NCBI RefSeq assembly: GCF_023502345.1
Contig: NZ_JAMFLX010000008.1
Location: forward strand, 62,001 to 126,000
Direction: 5' to 3'
Length of the DNA: 64,000 nucleotides
Source: Parendozoicomonas callyspongiae
GTDB lineage: Bacteria > Pseudomonadota > Gammaproteobacteria > Pseudomonadales > Endozoicomonadaceae
In this document: piece by piece, positions 17,770-27,116 of the stretch
Numbering within the stretch: position 1 is the stretch's first letter
Layout of the letters: each line of letters starts with the position of its first letter
The notes under the pieces: model-generated
What the model was told of the DNA's origin: nothing
Database searches by the model: none
Seen by the model: the letters and a program-made list of their open reading frames with translations, nothing else
Program-made: the position numbers and the translations under genes

Positions 17770-19350
17770 TTAATTCAGAAATGCGGCTTCAATAAGAGTT
17801 TTAGTGTATTGGTGATTTGGATAATTGAAAACTTGTTCAGAGGGACCACACTCGATGAGTTTCCCCGACTTCATCACGGCAATACGGTGGCTCATGGCTC
17901 GAACGACCGAGAGGTCATGGCTGATAAAAATATAAGATGTATTGTGTTGCTTCTGAATTTTCCGCAGAAGGTGAATCAGCTGCAGCTGCAACCCTCGATC
18001 GAGAGAAGATGTTGGTTCATCGAGAATGATCAGTCTGGGCTCCAGAATAACAGCACGGGCCAGAGCGATACGCTGACGCTGGCCACCGGAAAACTCATGG
18101 GGATAAAGATCGAGTGAGGAGTAGGGGAGATCCACTTCATCCAGCACCAGACGCATTTTCTGTTCCCGCTCCAGCGGATTCAATCTGCTATGAATAATCA
18201 GGCCTTCGCCCAGAATTTCCCGAATAGACATTCTTGGATTAAGGCTGCCAAATGGATCCTGGAAGACCATCTGGATATCTTTTCTTAAGGGACGAAACGT
18301 CTTTTCGCACAGAGACTGAACGGCCTGTTCAAAAAAGAAGATCTCACCATCAGACGTGATAAGCCTCAGAAGTGCGAGGGCAACAGAGGTTTTTCCTGAG
18401 CCACTTTCCCCAACTAAGCCAAGGGTTTCTCCTTGTTTCAAGCTGAGTGAAACTTTATCAAAAACCGGGTCGTTATTGGTTTTTGAAAACCAACTTTTCC
18501 TTTGTCTATACCAGGCTCTCAGCTCCTGTGTGACCAGTGCATTCTTTGCGTCACTGACCACCGGGTATGGTTGTCCGGTCGGTTCACTATCAATAATATC
18601 TCGGGTCACAGAGTGCCTGGGGTTTGCAAAAATATTATCAGTCTCTCCTTTTTCAACAAGCTTCCCGTCAGCCATAACACACATGCGATCAGCAAAGTGC
18701 CTGACTAATCCAAGATCATGGGTAATAAACAGGATGGCCATGTTGTAGTGCTTCTGAAGTTTTCCGAGCAGGGCCAGTATCTGCTTTTGCACCGTGACAT
18801 CCAGTGCGGTTGTTGGCTCATCAGCGATGAGCAGGTCAGGACTATTGGCGATGGCCATGGCGATCATGGCCCGCTGTCGTTGACCACCCGACAGTTCATG
18901 TGGGTAGCGTTTATGGATAACTTCCGGATTGGGAAGTTCGACATCACAAAAGAGTTGCAGGGATTGCTGCTCAGCTTCCTGAGGAGAGACTGGCTGATGT
19001 TGAAGGATATTCTCCTGAACCTGTCTGCCTACAGTCTGAAGTGGATTCAGCGAAGTCATGGGTTCCTGGAAAATCATTCCAATCCGGTTACCCCTGAGGT
19101 TTTGAAGGTATCCATCGTTTTGCCGGATTAGATCTTTGCCCCGAAAGTGAATAAGCCCCGAAATTTCCATAGAGTCAGGAGTAAGGCGGGCAATGCTGTG
19201 AGCTGTCAGGGATTTACCTGCCCCTGACTCACCAACCAGAGCTAGAGTTTCTCCACTCTCTATTTTGAAACTGACATCCGAGACGAGTGTTTTGTCAGAG
19301 GCTTTATGGGTGATGCACAGCTCATTCACTTCAAGTAGTGGTTCAGCCAT
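17770..19350 (-). CDS. yejF: Microcin C/peptide ABC importer, fused ATPase YejF
   Basis: YejF is the double ATPase that powers the YejABEF peptide importer on the cytoplasmic face. The 526 residues contain two complete nucleotide-binding domains. The first has Walker A GESGAGKS (about 40-47), signature LSGGQRQR and Walker B LLIADEPTTALD. The second has Walker A GESGSGKT (about 310), signature FSGGQRQR and Walker B LIILDEPTSSLD, each followed by a switch His (THD/SHD). Both sites look active. The start overlaps the end of yejE by 8 bases, as expected for an operon in the order yejA-B-E-F. No obvious terminator was found in the A/T-rich DNA after the stop. Confidence 0.95.
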   Translation of the reverse strand: MAEPLLEVNELCITHKASDKTLVSDVSFKIESGETLALVGESGAGKSLTAHSIARLTPDSMEISGLIHFRGKDLIRQNDGYLQNLRGNRIGMIFQEPMTSLNPLQTVGRQVQENILQHQPVSPQEAEQQSLQLFCDVELPNPEVIHKRYPHELSGGQRQRAMIAMAIANSPDLLIADEPTTALDVTVQKQILALLGKLQKHYNMAILFITHDLGLVRHFADRMCVMADGKLVEKGETDNIFANPRHSVTRDIIDSEPTGQPYPVVSDAKNALVTQELRAWYRQRKSWFSKTNNDPVFDKVSLSLKQGETLGLVGESGSGKTSVALALLRLITSDGEIFFFEQAVQSLCEKTFRPLRKDIQMVFQDPFGSLNPRMSIREILGEGLIIHSRLNPLEREQKMRLVLDEVDLPYSSLDLYPHEFSGGQRQRIALARAVILEPRLIILDEPTSSLDRGLQLQLIHLLRKIQKQHNTSYIFISHDLSVVRAMSHRIAVMKSGKLIECGPSEQVFNYPNHQYTKTLIEAAFLN

Positions 19351-20359
19351 TTACATTCCTCGGATCAAGGGCATCACGAACGCCTTCGCCAATAAAAACC
19401 AGTAGGATCAGCAGAAGTGATGTTGTCAGAAATCCCGTGATACCAAGCCATGGTGCCTGAAGGTTATGTTTGCCCTGAGCAATCAGCTCACCCAGTGAGG
19501 GGGATCCCAATGGCATACCAAAACCCAGGAAATCCAGTGAAGCCAGGGTGCCGATAGCTCCACACAGAATAAATGGCAGGAATGTAACAGTGGCAACCAG
19601 TGCATTTGGGAGGATATGCCTCGTCATAAGGCGGGCATGACCAAGGCCCATGGCTCTGGCGGCCATCACATAATCATAATTACGGGCTTTAAGAAATTCC
19701 GCTCTGACCGGATCGATAAGTGGAACAAATGAAAACAGAAGAAGAATGCCGAGCAGGGACCAGAAACCGGAGTCGATCAGGCCGGACAAAATGATCAGCA
19801 GGTAGAGAACAGGCAGCCCTGACCACACTTCCAGAAAACGCTGACCTAACAGATCAACAGAACCACCGTAATAACCTTGTACAGCCCCGATACTGACGCC
19901 GAAAAGAGTTGTTCCAAGTGTCAGCATCAAGCCAAACAGTATTGATGTTCGAAGGCCATAAAGGACTCTGGCCAGAACATCACGCCCTTGGTCATCAGTG
20001 CCAAAGTAATTCTCACTGGATGGCGGTGCAGGTGCTGGCCGGTTGTAATTGATGGTGTCATAGCTGAATGGCACCGGCGCAGAAAGAATCCATCCTCCGG
20101 ACTGTTCAATCTGGTTTTGGATATAGTCATCCTGCCAGTCCGGTTCAATATCCAACTCTCCGCCAAAGGTGGTTTCCGGGTATGTCTTCAGGAAAGGTAC
20201 ATACAGCTCCTCCTGGTAGGAGAGAAGCAGAGGTTTGTTATTGGCAATAAGGTTAGAGAACAGGCTGACAGTGAAAAGTAATAAGAAACACCAAAAGGAG
20301 AAATAACTGCGTCGGTGTTGCTTAAAGGCCTGCCAGCGTCTCTGGTTCAGTGGATTCAC
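19343..20359 (-). CDS. yejE: Microcin C/peptide ABC importer permease YejE
   Basis: One of the two membrane subunits of the Yej importer. The 338 residues have an N-terminal helix (YFSFWCFLLLFTVSLFSNLIAN) and then a periplasmic stretch of about 100 residues with the YejE-typical AP(V)PFSYDTINY and NYFGTDDQGRDVLARVLYG. Five more helices follow, with the ATPase-coupling EAA loop near AARAMGLGHARLMTRHILPNAL. It overlaps yejB by 4 bases at its start and yejF by 8 at its end, indicating tight translational coupling. Confidence 0.95.
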   Translation of the reverse strand: MNPLNQRRWQAFKQHRRSYFSFWCFLLLFTVSLFSNLIANNKPLLLSYQEELYVPFLKTYPETTFGGELDIEPDWQDDYIQNQIEQSGGWILSAPVPFSYDTINYNRPAPAPPSSENYFGTDDQGRDVLARVLYGLRTSILFGLMLTLGTTLFGVSIGAVQGYYGGSVDLLGQRFLEVWSGLPVLYLLIILSGLIDSGFWSLLGILLLFSFVPLIDPVRAEFLKARNYDYVMAARAMGLGHARLMTRHILPNALVATVTFLPFILCGAIGTLASLDFLGFGMPLGSPSLGELIAQGKHNLQAPWLGITGFLTTSLLLILLVFIGEGVRDALDPRNVNG

Positions 20360-21444
20360 AGGCCACTCCTGGCATCAAAAGTGATGCGAGGGTCTACCCA
20401 TGTATAGGTGAGGTCGCCTGCCAGCTTGACCAGTAACCCAATCAATGTGAAGACATAGAGGGTGCCAAATACAACCGGGTAATCCCGTTGGATCATGGCC
20501 TCAAAGCCCAACAGCCCGAGTCCATCCAGTGAAAAGATAATTTCGATCAGCAGGCTGTTGGTAAAAAGAATACCTATCAGTGCAGCCGGAAATCCTGAAA
20601 TCACCAGCAGCATGGCATTGCGGAAAATATGCCTGATCAAAATCTGGGAATCTTTTAACCCCTTGGCTCTGGCTGTTATCACATACTGCTTGCGAATCTC
20701 TTCCAGAAATGAGTTTCTGGTCAGCATGGTTAAAGTGGCAAAACTTCCAATAATCATCGCCGTTATTGGCAGAACCATATGCCAGATATAGTCAGAGATT
20801 TTGCCAATCAGAGTCAGTTCATCAAAGTTATCGGAAGTCAGCCCCCTCAGTGGAAACAGCTGCCAGTAGGAACCACCTGAAAAGAGGATGATAAGCAGCA
20901 TGGCAAACAGAAAGCTCGGGATTGCATAGCCGACCGTTATAAAGGTGCTGCTCCAGGCATCAAAGGCTGTACCCTGTCGAAGAGCTTTGTATATGCCAAG
21001 GGGAATGGAAATAAGATAAACCAGCAGAGTACTCCAGAGACCCAGAGAGATTGAGACCGGAAGTTTTTCCCAGATAAGGTCTGTCACCTTGATCGAACGA
21101 AAAAAACTCTTGCCGAGATCAAAGGTCAGGTATTCTTTCAGCATTTTGAGAAATCGTTCAGGTGCTGGCCGGTCGAAGCCATATTGCTTCTTGATTTTAT
21201 CCAGCAATTCTTTGGAGATAGCACGAGAGCCCTGATGTTCATCCAGCTCCAGTGAAGACAGGCTGGCTTCTTCGGTTGTTCCACCAAGTCTGCTGGTTGC
21301 ACCTGTATCAAACCCCTGAAGTTCAGCCACCATCTGTTCAACAGGGCCACCAGGGGCAGCCTGCACAATAATGAAATTCAGCAAAAGAATTCCAAGAATG
21401 GTTGGAAAAATAAGAAGCAGGCGGCGGAAAAGGTAGGCCGTCAT
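20356..21444 (-). CDS. yejB: Microcin C/peptide ABC importer permease YejB
   Basis: The second membrane subunit of the Yej importer. The 362 residues begin with the DppB-like helix YLFRRLLLIFPTILGILLLNFIIVQ and APGGPVEQMVAEL, followed by a hydrophilic insert typical of YejB (about 40-90). Five further helices follow, and the EAA coupling motif is in TARAKGLKDSQILIRHIFRNAM (about 260-285). It begins 12 bases after yejA and overlaps yejE by 4 bases. Confidence 0.95.
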   Translation of the reverse strand: MTAYLFRRLLLIFPTILGILLLNFIIVQAAPGGPVEQMVAELQGFDTGATSRLGGTTEEASLSSLELDEHQGSRAISKELLDKIKKQYGFDRPAPERFLKMLKEYLTFDLGKSFFRSIKVTDLIWEKLPVSISLGLWSTLLVYLISIPLGIYKALRQGTAFDAWSSTFITVGYAIPSFLFAMLLIILFSGGSYWQLFPLRGLTSDNFDELTLIGKISDYIWHMVLPITAMIIGSFATLTMLTRNSFLEEIRKQYVITARAKGLKDSQILIRHIFRNAMLLVISGFPAALIGILFTNSLLIEIIFSLDGLGLLGFEAMIQRDYPVVFGTLYVFTLIGLLVKLAGDLTYTWVDPRITFDARSGL

Positions 21445-21456
21445 AAACTGGGATTC

Positions 21457-23286
21457 TTATTGTTTAACACTATCGTCTAGTTTAGTTGGCTCAGTGGCAA
21501 ACCATGTTGTGCGTTCTACTGAATAACGTGGAAGGTTATCCGGCGGAGAGACCCTGTTGCTGTAGGCTATTTGCCAGCTTGGGTTGTAGATCATTGGAAT
21601 GGCCTGAAAATGCCACAGCAATATACGATCCATTGCCTTTATTTTTGTGACCAGCTCGGCCCAGGATTTTGAAGCGGGAATGGCTTCGGTTATCTCATCA
21701 ATTGCAGGAATATTGACTCCGGCAAGATTGAGTGTTCCCTCTTCATTAAGATTGGCACTGCTCCAGAAGCTTCTCTGCTCTATGCCGGGTGAAGGTGTGT
21801 GACGAAAAGAATGGAGAATGGCATCGAAATCCAGTGCCCGGATACTTTTCAGGTAACGGGCGCTTTCTGCCGTTTTGATTGTCATCGTGATTCCGGCTTC
21901 AGCAAAGCGACGAACCTGGGTTTGCAGAAGTCGCTCATTACTTGGGTCCCCCAGAAGAATCTCGAAAGAAAATGGTTTTCCAGAAGGTGTCTTCATTACT
22001 CCCTGTTCCAGCTGAAAACCAGCTTCTTTGAACAGGGAAATTGCGTACTTCAGCTTTTCTCTTCTGGCCATGGAACCGGCCGGCGGCCATATATCCGTGA
22101 ATATTCTCTGGGGAAGATCGCCTTTCCACTTGCTGAGAAGTTCAAGCTCTTTCCCTTCAGGCAAACCCGTCGCTGCAAGCTCGGATCCATCAAAGAAACT
22201 TTTTGCCCTGACCATCATATTGCTGAGCAGGTTGGCAACAACCCAGTCAACATCCAGAAGTACAGCGACAGCTTCACGTACCCGGATATCATTGAACGGG
22301 GCTCTTCGGCTATTTAATACCAGTGAACTGGTCTGGGGGTTATGGTTCTTCCAGGTGCCCTTGATAAGCTTGCCGGTTTTAAGGGCTGACTTACTGTAGC
22401 CTTCCAGCCAGTAGCGAGGATAACCCTCAATATGCCAGTCGAGCTGGCCACTGTTCAGGGCCTCAAGGATCACATTACTGTCGCGGTAATAGTCGTAGCG
22501 AACAATATCGAAGTTATTTCGCCCAACATTGGCCGGGTGGTTTTCAGCCCAGTAATTCTTGATACGCTCGTATTCAATAAAACGTCCGGCTGCAAAACGC
22601 TTGATCTTGTATGCACCACTGACAACTGGTGGTTCGAGCAGATCGGCATTGAAACCACGATCCTTCCACCAGTGTTCAGGCAGAACCGGCAGTTGTCCGA
22701 TCAGCAGGGGCAGTTCACGGTTTCTGTTGTGTTTGAAGGTAAACAAAACCCTGTGCTCTGAGGTGGCTTTGACTGCCTCCACATCCTGGTAGAACTGTTG
22801 CCAGAAAAGGCTGCCCTCTGACTGAAGAATATTGAAACTGAATACAATATCTTTTGCTGTGACTGGCTTGCCATCACTGAAAACAGCCTTGGGATTAATG
22901 TGAAAAGCTACCCAGCTGTTATCCGCAGGTTGTTCGATCTTCTCAACCATTACCCCATATTTGGTCAGAGGTTCATCCCAATTCCGGGTTAGCAGTGAAC
23001 TGTTGGTCAGATACAGGCCATAAGCAGCTTTTCCCTGGGAGCCGTAGACATTAAAAGTGTCAAATGTTCCCATGGCGGCAATGCGGATAGTTCCACCTTT
23101 AGGCGCATCAGGCTTAACGTGTTTAAAGTGCTTGTAATCGGGAGGAAGGGCAGGCTTGCCATGGAGGGAGATGGCATGACTGAAAATGATGCCTGATTCT
23201 TCAGCCCGGGAATAACCAGATTTGGCAAGAACAAGGAACACGACCAGATAAAAGGCCAGCAGTGTTAGTGCGCGTGGTGTAGTCAA
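21457..23286 (-). CDS. yejA: Periplasmic peptide-binding protein YejA
   Basis: YejA captures peptides in the periplasm and hands them to the YejB/YejE channel; in enterobacteria the system admits microcin C and other formylated or short peptides. The 609 residues start with a signal peptide (LLAFYLVVFLVLAKSGYSRA). The SBP_bac_5 fold follows, with PKGGTIRIAAMGTFDTFN (about 62-78), the conserved LLTRNWDEP region, VAFHINPKAVFSDGKPVTAKDIVFSF and RRAPFNDIRVREAVAVLLD. The C-terminal NLPRYSVERTTWF block resembles the peptide-binding family. It heads the yejABEF operon; the 77 aa Cys-rich gene lies 75 bases upstream on the same strand. Confidence 0.95.
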   Translation of the reverse strand: MTTPRALTLLAFYLVVFLVLAKSGYSRAEESGIIFSHAISLHGKPALPPDYKHFKHVKPDAPKGGTIRIAAMGTFDTFNVYGSQGKAAYGLYLTNSSLLTRNWDEPLTKYGVMVEKIEQPADNSWVAFHINPKAVFSDGKPVTAKDIVFSFNILQSEGSLFWQQFYQDVEAVKATSEHRVLFTFKHNRNRELPLLIGQLPVLPEHWWKDRGFNADLLEPPVVSGAYKIKRFAAGRFIEYERIKNYWAENHPANVGRNNFDIVRYDYYRDSNVILEALNSGQLDWHIEGYPRYWLEGYSKSALKTGKLIKGTWKNHNPQTSSLVLNSRRAPFNDIRVREAVAVLLDVDWVVANLLSNMMVRAKSFFDGSELAATGLPEGKELELLSKWKGDLPQRIFTDIWPPAGSMARREKLKYAISLFKEAGFQLEQGVMKTPSGKPFSFEILLGDPSNERLLQTQVRRFAEAGITMTIKTAESARYLKSIRALDFDAILHSFRHTPSPGIEQRSFWSSANLNEEGTLNLAGVNIPAIDEITEAIPASKSWAELVTKIKAMDRILLWHFQAIPMIYNPSWQIAYSNRVSPPDNLPRYSVERTTWFATEPTKLDDSVKQ

Positions 23287-23361
23287 GATCCATCCTGCTT
23301 CATGTTTATTGGTTGAAATATAGATGGAATGCCGGGTTGGACTGCGCTTTTTATCAGCTAA

Positions 23362-23595
23362 TTATTGTGAAGCGCGAACTCTCGTTATGACCCGCTCAGC
23401 TTGCTCGTTGTTGTTGGGAAACAGGCTATCGGCAACATGCTCTGCGCCAACTTCAATCGTTACGATGTAACGAGCACAGCTTTTGAAGTCATCATGGCAG
23501 TACTTCTTTTTCGTCAACGCTTCGGTAGCCGGCATATCAACCAGAGTACTCTGGAAAAAAGGACAGCAGTCGCAGTACTCGCACTTCTTTTCCAT
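23362..23595 (-). CDS. Small Cys-rich protein of an uncharacterised family
   Basis: A 77-residue soluble protein with seven Cys in its N-terminal half: CEYCDCCPFF, then YCHDDFKSCARY. The rest holds a short helix-like tail (VADSLFPNNNEQAERVI). From memory, the pattern CPFF-Met/Pro-rich linker-KKxYC-x-D-x4-CARY-x-LFPN recurs in small proteins of many bacteria, alone or attached to sensory proteins, with no known biochemical role; metal or Fe-S binding is a reasonable inference. There is no signal peptide and the SD is weak. It lies between mltD and yejA on the minus strand, so it could be cotranscribed with yejABEF. Confidence 0.75.
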   Translation of the reverse strand: MEKKCEYCDCCPFFQSTLVDMPATEALTKKKYCHDDFKSCARYIVTIEVGAEHVADSLFPNNNEQAERVITRVRASQ

Positions 23596-23689
23596 GCCGA
23601 CCAGCCTGATATTTGAACCCCGAAATATTATCGGCGTGGCCTGGAAAGGGTTGAGGGAACGAGTGCAGGAGAGAGAAGACCGGGGGAAG

Positions 23690-23722
23690 GGCAGTTACTG
23701 TTATCGGATTACAGTAACTGCC
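23690..23722 (-). terminator. Hairpin downstream of mltD
   Basis: A perfect 11-bp stem (23690-23700 with 23712-23722) with an 11-base loop begins 11 bases after the mltD stop on the minus strand. The very stable stem suggests an intrinsic terminator or a 3' stabiliser, although no long U run follows. Confidence 0.65.
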
Positions 23723-23732
23723 TGATTAAGGT

Positions 23733-25364
23733 TTATCTGGCTGTTACATCAACAAAAAGGGTCAGGTTATCGCCGGGCTGGAGGTATTTGCCAAGGGTAT
23801 TCCAGTTGCGGATATCATTGACAGAAACCCGGAAGCGTGAAGCAATAGCCGACAGGTTATCGCCGGAACGAACCTTGTAGGTCACCTTTCTTACCACGCC
23901 CTGATTGCTTCCTTTGGCTTTGCCGGTCCACACCACCAGCTTCTGGCCAACCCGCAGGGTGTCGCCGGGAGCCATGCTGTTCCATGAAGCCAGGCTCTTA
24001 ACCGAAACATCATACTTGCGGGCAATTTCCCAAAAGCTGTCACCGCTGCGAACGATGTAGTCGATCTTGCTGCGTCCCTTCACAGGACGGCTGGCTTTGG
24101 CAATCCGGCGCTGCTCGGCCGTAAGGGTGTAGTCGGTGTTGTCACCGGATGGAACAGGAATCAGAAGAGATTTGTCTGCCACAATCCGGGTGCCACTGAT
24201 TCGGTTTACATCCTTGATGAGTTCAGGTGATGTACCAAAGCGTTTGGCGATACGTATCAGGCTGTCACCGGATTTAATGGTGTAGCGCTGCCATTCAAGG
24301 CGCTGCTCAAAAGGCAGACCGGCAATGGCCTCACGAAAAGATTCCGCCTGATCAACAGGAATCAGCAGACGATGAGGGCCATCAGGGCTCGTCGCCCAGC
24401 GGTTGAAAGCAGGATTCAGGCGATACAGTTCTTCCATTTCCAGTTCCGCCAGTTTGGCGGCACGGGCCAGATCAATCTGCTGACCGATATCAACCTGTGC
24501 AAAGAAAGGCTCGTTGGGCACAGGTTTTAGTTTGAGATTGTAGCGGGCCGGGTCGCGGAATATTTTACCAATCGCAATCAGCTTGGGTACGTAGGCCGAA
24601 GTTTCCTTATGCAGGGAGAGCGACCAGAAGTCTGTAGCTTTGCCCTTTTTCTTGTTGCGTTTGATAGAGTTGGCAACATTACCGCGTCCACCGTTGTAGG
24701 CTGCAAGGGCCAGTTCCCAGTCATCAAACTGCTCATTCAGTTCAACCAGATAATCCAGTGCGGCATTGGTTGCTGCAACAACATCTCTGCGGCCGTCGTA
24801 CCACCAGTTCTGTTCGAGTCCGTAATGACGTCCTGTGGAAGGGATAAACTGCCACAGGCCTGCGGCACGGCCAAAAGAGTAGGCGAATGGGTCAAAGGCG
24901 CTTTCAACAATGGGAAGAAGCGCCATCTCCATCGGCATATTTCGTTTCTTGGTTTCAGCAACAATGTAATGGAGATAGGGGGTTGCACGGTCAATAACCC
25001 GGTTAAAATACCCCTGGTTACGGCTGTACCAGCGCAGCTCAGCTCTGATACGGGCATTGTCCTGATCCAGGTTCATACCCAGACCACCACGAATCACCTC
25101 AACCAGATCTTCGGGTGGCGGAGGCGGTACCAGCTTTGGAACCGGCTTCTTCTTGCTGATTTGGACAGCAACTTCTTTTTTAACCTTAACCTCAGGTTTC
25201 TTCTGCTCCTGAACAGCTTTACTGATCACGGGCTCTGAGGGGGTAGAAGCACTGTCGGGTATCATGGTCTGACAGCCACCCAGCGCCAAAGCCAGCACCA
25301 GTGGTCTGGTCAGGCGGAGCGCTGAACGAATCTGTACGTCCTGGGTGGGCGTCTTATCTTGCAT
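23733..25364 (-). CDS. mltD: Membrane-bound lytic murein transglycosylase D
   Basis: MltD cleaves peptidoglycan between MurNAc and GlcNAc, forming 1,6-anhydro ends, from the outer-membrane inner leaflet. The 543 residues begin with a lipoprotein signal ending in LALGGC (lipidated Cys 31) and a Pro/Lys-rich linker. The SLT goose-lysozyme-like domain follows, with catalytic Glu in PIVESAFDPFAYS (Glu about 154), GLWQFIPSTGRHYGL and ALAAYNGGRGNV. Three LysM repeats lie at roughly 345-390, 430-475 and 495-540, each with a (K/R)SGD(S/N) opening. Three LysM repeats are more than the two of E. coli MltD but common in this order. It lies 106 bases after gloB on the same strand, beyond gloB's terminator. 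Confidence 0.96.
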   Translation of the reverse strand: MQDKTPTQDVQIRSALRLTRPLVLALALGGCQTMIPDSASTPSEPVISKAVQEQKKPEVKVKKEVAVQISKKKPVPKLVPPPPPEDLVEVIRGGLGMNLDQDNARIRAELRWYSRNQGYFNRVIDRATPYLHYIVAETKKRNMPMEMALLPIVESAFDPFAYSFGRAAGLWQFIPSTGRHYGLEQNWWYDGRRDVVAATNAALDYLVELNEQFDDWELALAAYNGGRGNVANSIKRNKKKGKATDFWSLSLHKETSAYVPKLIAIGKIFRDPARYNLKLKPVPNEPFFAQVDIGQQIDLARAAKLAELEMEELYRLNPAFNRWATSPDGPHRLLIPVDQAESFREAIAGLPFEQRLEWQRYTIKSGDSLIRIAKRFGTSPELIKDVNRISGTRIVADKSLLIPVPSGDNTDYTLTAEQRRIAKASRPVKGRSKIDYIVRSGDSFWEIARKYDVSVKSLASWNSMAPGDTLRVGQKLVVWTGKAKGSNQGVVRKVTYKVRSGDNLSAIASRFRVSVNDIRNWNTLGKYLQPGDNLTLFVDVTAR

Positions 25365-25430
25365 TGGTAACCGGTATCTAGTCTCTTCTGTCCACAGCTG
25401 CCATTATCCCTGTCACTGGCAGGCTGCACC

Positions 25431-25472
25431 TTAAATAACAAAAATGCCCAGTGGCATCACCAGCGGCATTTT
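25431..25472 (-). terminator. Rho-independent terminator after gloB
   Basis: An 8-bp stem (25441-25448 with 25465-25472) overlaps the gloB stop codon and is followed on the minus strand by a U-rich tract. It separates gloB from mltD. Confidence 0.75.
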
Positions 25473-26250
25473 AAAATGTATCTTTCCATCTGCGAACTGC
25501 AGCAAAGGTTTCATCTGCAGAAGACAGCGTCTGGCCACTCTGAATTTCTGCGGCTTTGCGAACCAGCTCAACATCTGCCCGCAGGAACGGGTTTGTTTTA
25601 CGTTCATCTACAATTCGCGAAGGCACCGTTGGCCGGGATTGTTCCCGAAGTGTCAGTACCTGCTGGTAGCGTTCCTGCAGATCGGTATTCTCAGGCTCAA
25701 CAGCCCGGGCAAAATTGAGATTGGCCTGAGTGTATTCATGAGCGCAATAGACAAGCGTATTGTCTGGCAGATTGGAGAGTTTAGTCAGAGACTCTCTCAT
25801 CTGTGCAGGTGTGCCCTCAAACAGTCTGCCACACCCTCCGGCAAACAGGGTATCACCACAGAACAGCACAGGTTCATGATCCTGCCAGTGCCCGAAATAA
25901 CTGATATGGCCGGCGGTATGACCGGGCGTATCAAATATCGCCAGATCATGACCAAGAATGGTAATGATGTCACCTTCCGACAGCTTTTGGGTTATGCCTT
26001 TGATGCTTTCTTTGGCCGGCCCGTAAACCGAAATATCATCAAGGCTGGTCAGACGGGCAACTCCACCGGTATGATCAGCATGGTGGTGAGTCAGTAATAT
26101 GCCTTTCAAGGTCAAACCCTGTTCCTGGCATGCACGAAGTACGACTTCACCATCGCCTGGGTCAACGACAAAGCAGGATTGGCTTTTCGAGTCGACCAGC
26201 ATCCAAATATAATTGTCATTGAACGCTGGCAGGCCAGTTATTGAGATCAT
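25471..26250 (-). CDS. gloB: Hydroxyacylglutathione hydrolase (glyoxalase II)
   Basis: GloB hydrolyses S-lactoylglutathione to lactate and glutathione, the last step of methylglyoxal detoxification. The 259 residues are the standard length. The metallo-beta-lactamase zinc motif THHHADH is at residues 54-60. Further metal ligands are in FDTPGHTAGHISYF (about 107-120) and in CGDTLFAGGCGRLFEG (about 130-145). The C-terminal glutathione-binding CAHEYTQANLNFA is also present. It is divergent from the methyltransferase gene at 26334, the same gene neighbourhood as in Pseudomonas. Confidence 0.97.
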   Translation of the reverse strand: MISITGLPAFNDNYIWMLVDSKSQSCFVVDPGDGEVVLRACQEQGLTLKGILLTHHHADHTGGVARLTSLDDISVYGPAKESIKGITQKLSEGDIITILGHDLAIFDTPGHTAGHISYFGHWQDHEPVLFCGDTLFAGGCGRLFEGTPAQMRESLTKLSNLPDNTLVYCAHEYTQANLNFARAVEPENTDLQERYQQVLTLREQSRPTVPSRIVDERKTNPFLRADVELVRKAAEIQSGQTLSSADETFAAVRRWKDTF

Positions 26251-26333
26251 ATTACCGCCGGTATGGGCACATTACGCCGTGATCGTACTGGTTAACCTGT
26301 CGCATGCCAATAGTCATGGATACTGAATACTGA

Positions 26334-27116
26334 ATGTTTGCGTTTAAGGCCGGATCGGAACAAGGCACATTTGCCGAATATCTGCCAGCAGTCAGGCAGT
26401 GGTTGGCTACGGAACGTGGCCAGTTTCTGCTGAGAACCGAACAGCGGGATCTGGATCTGCTGCTGCCACGTATGTTTGGCCATCATGCCAGTACATTGGG
26501 AATACTGCCTGATGCCTCGTTGCTGGAAGCAACCCAAATCGTACACAAGACGTTTCTGACGCCTCTCGAGGAAAGCGGTGGGCCGGAAACAATTCGTCTG
26601 TCGGTTACCGAATGGCCGGTACAGCCACGCAGTATGAATATGGTTCTGCTGCACCATGTGCTGGAGTTTTCAGAAAAACCTCACCGGACCCTGCGGGAAG
26701 CCTGCCGCGCCATTATGCCGGGTGGGCGTTTGGTGATTGTCGGTTTTAATCCATTGAGTTTGTGGAATCCTGTAAGGATGCTGGGTTGTGGTGAAGACCG
26801 CATAATCAGACGGGCCAGGTTTTTTGCCCCGCGAAGAATCAATGACTGGCTGACGCTGTTGAACTTTCGCCAGTGTCATCTTCATTTTGGTGGGGCACTG
26901 TTTCCACTGACAACACGTCTGCACCCGTTGCGGCGCAAGCGGGTGGAAACATTCTTTTCCACCAGCCGTATACCCATGGGCAGTTTTTATATAATGGTGG
27001 CGGTTAAGGAACGTTCGGGCCTGATACCCTACGACCGCCGCTGGCGCAGTACCGGCAACCGCCTGTTTGGCAGTACCGCCTGTACCGCTGGTGATTTAAT
27101 GAAGGAAAACACTTGA
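26334..27116 (+). CDS. Class I SAM-dependent methyltransferase (type 11-like)
   Basis: A probable cytoplasmic methyltransferase of unknown substrate, found in many gammaproteobacteria between gloB and rnhA. The 260-residue protein has an N-terminal helical lead (residues 1-50, including [14 protein letters not shown]). The usual motif I glycine stretch is degenerate ([12 protein letters not shown]), but the later Methyltransf_11 blocks are good: LPLL-type [39 protein letters not shown] (here in pieces, residues about 105-145). The C-terminal third is basic and aromatic. Its TGA overlaps the TTG start of rnhA, indicating translational coupling with rnhA and dnaQ. Confidence 0.85.
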   Translation: MFAFKAGSEQGTFAEYLPAVRQWLATERGQFLLRTEQRDLDLLLPRMFGHHASTLGILPDASLLEATQIVHKTFLTPLEESGGPETIRLSVTEWPVQPRSMNMVLLHHVLEFSEKPHRTLREACRAIMPGGRLVIVGFNPLSLWNPVRMLGCGEDRIIRRARFFAPRRINDWLTLLNFRQCHLHFGGALFPLTTRLHPLRRKRVETFFSTSRIPMGSFYIMVAVKERSGLIPYDRRWRSTGNRLFGSTACTAGDLMKENT

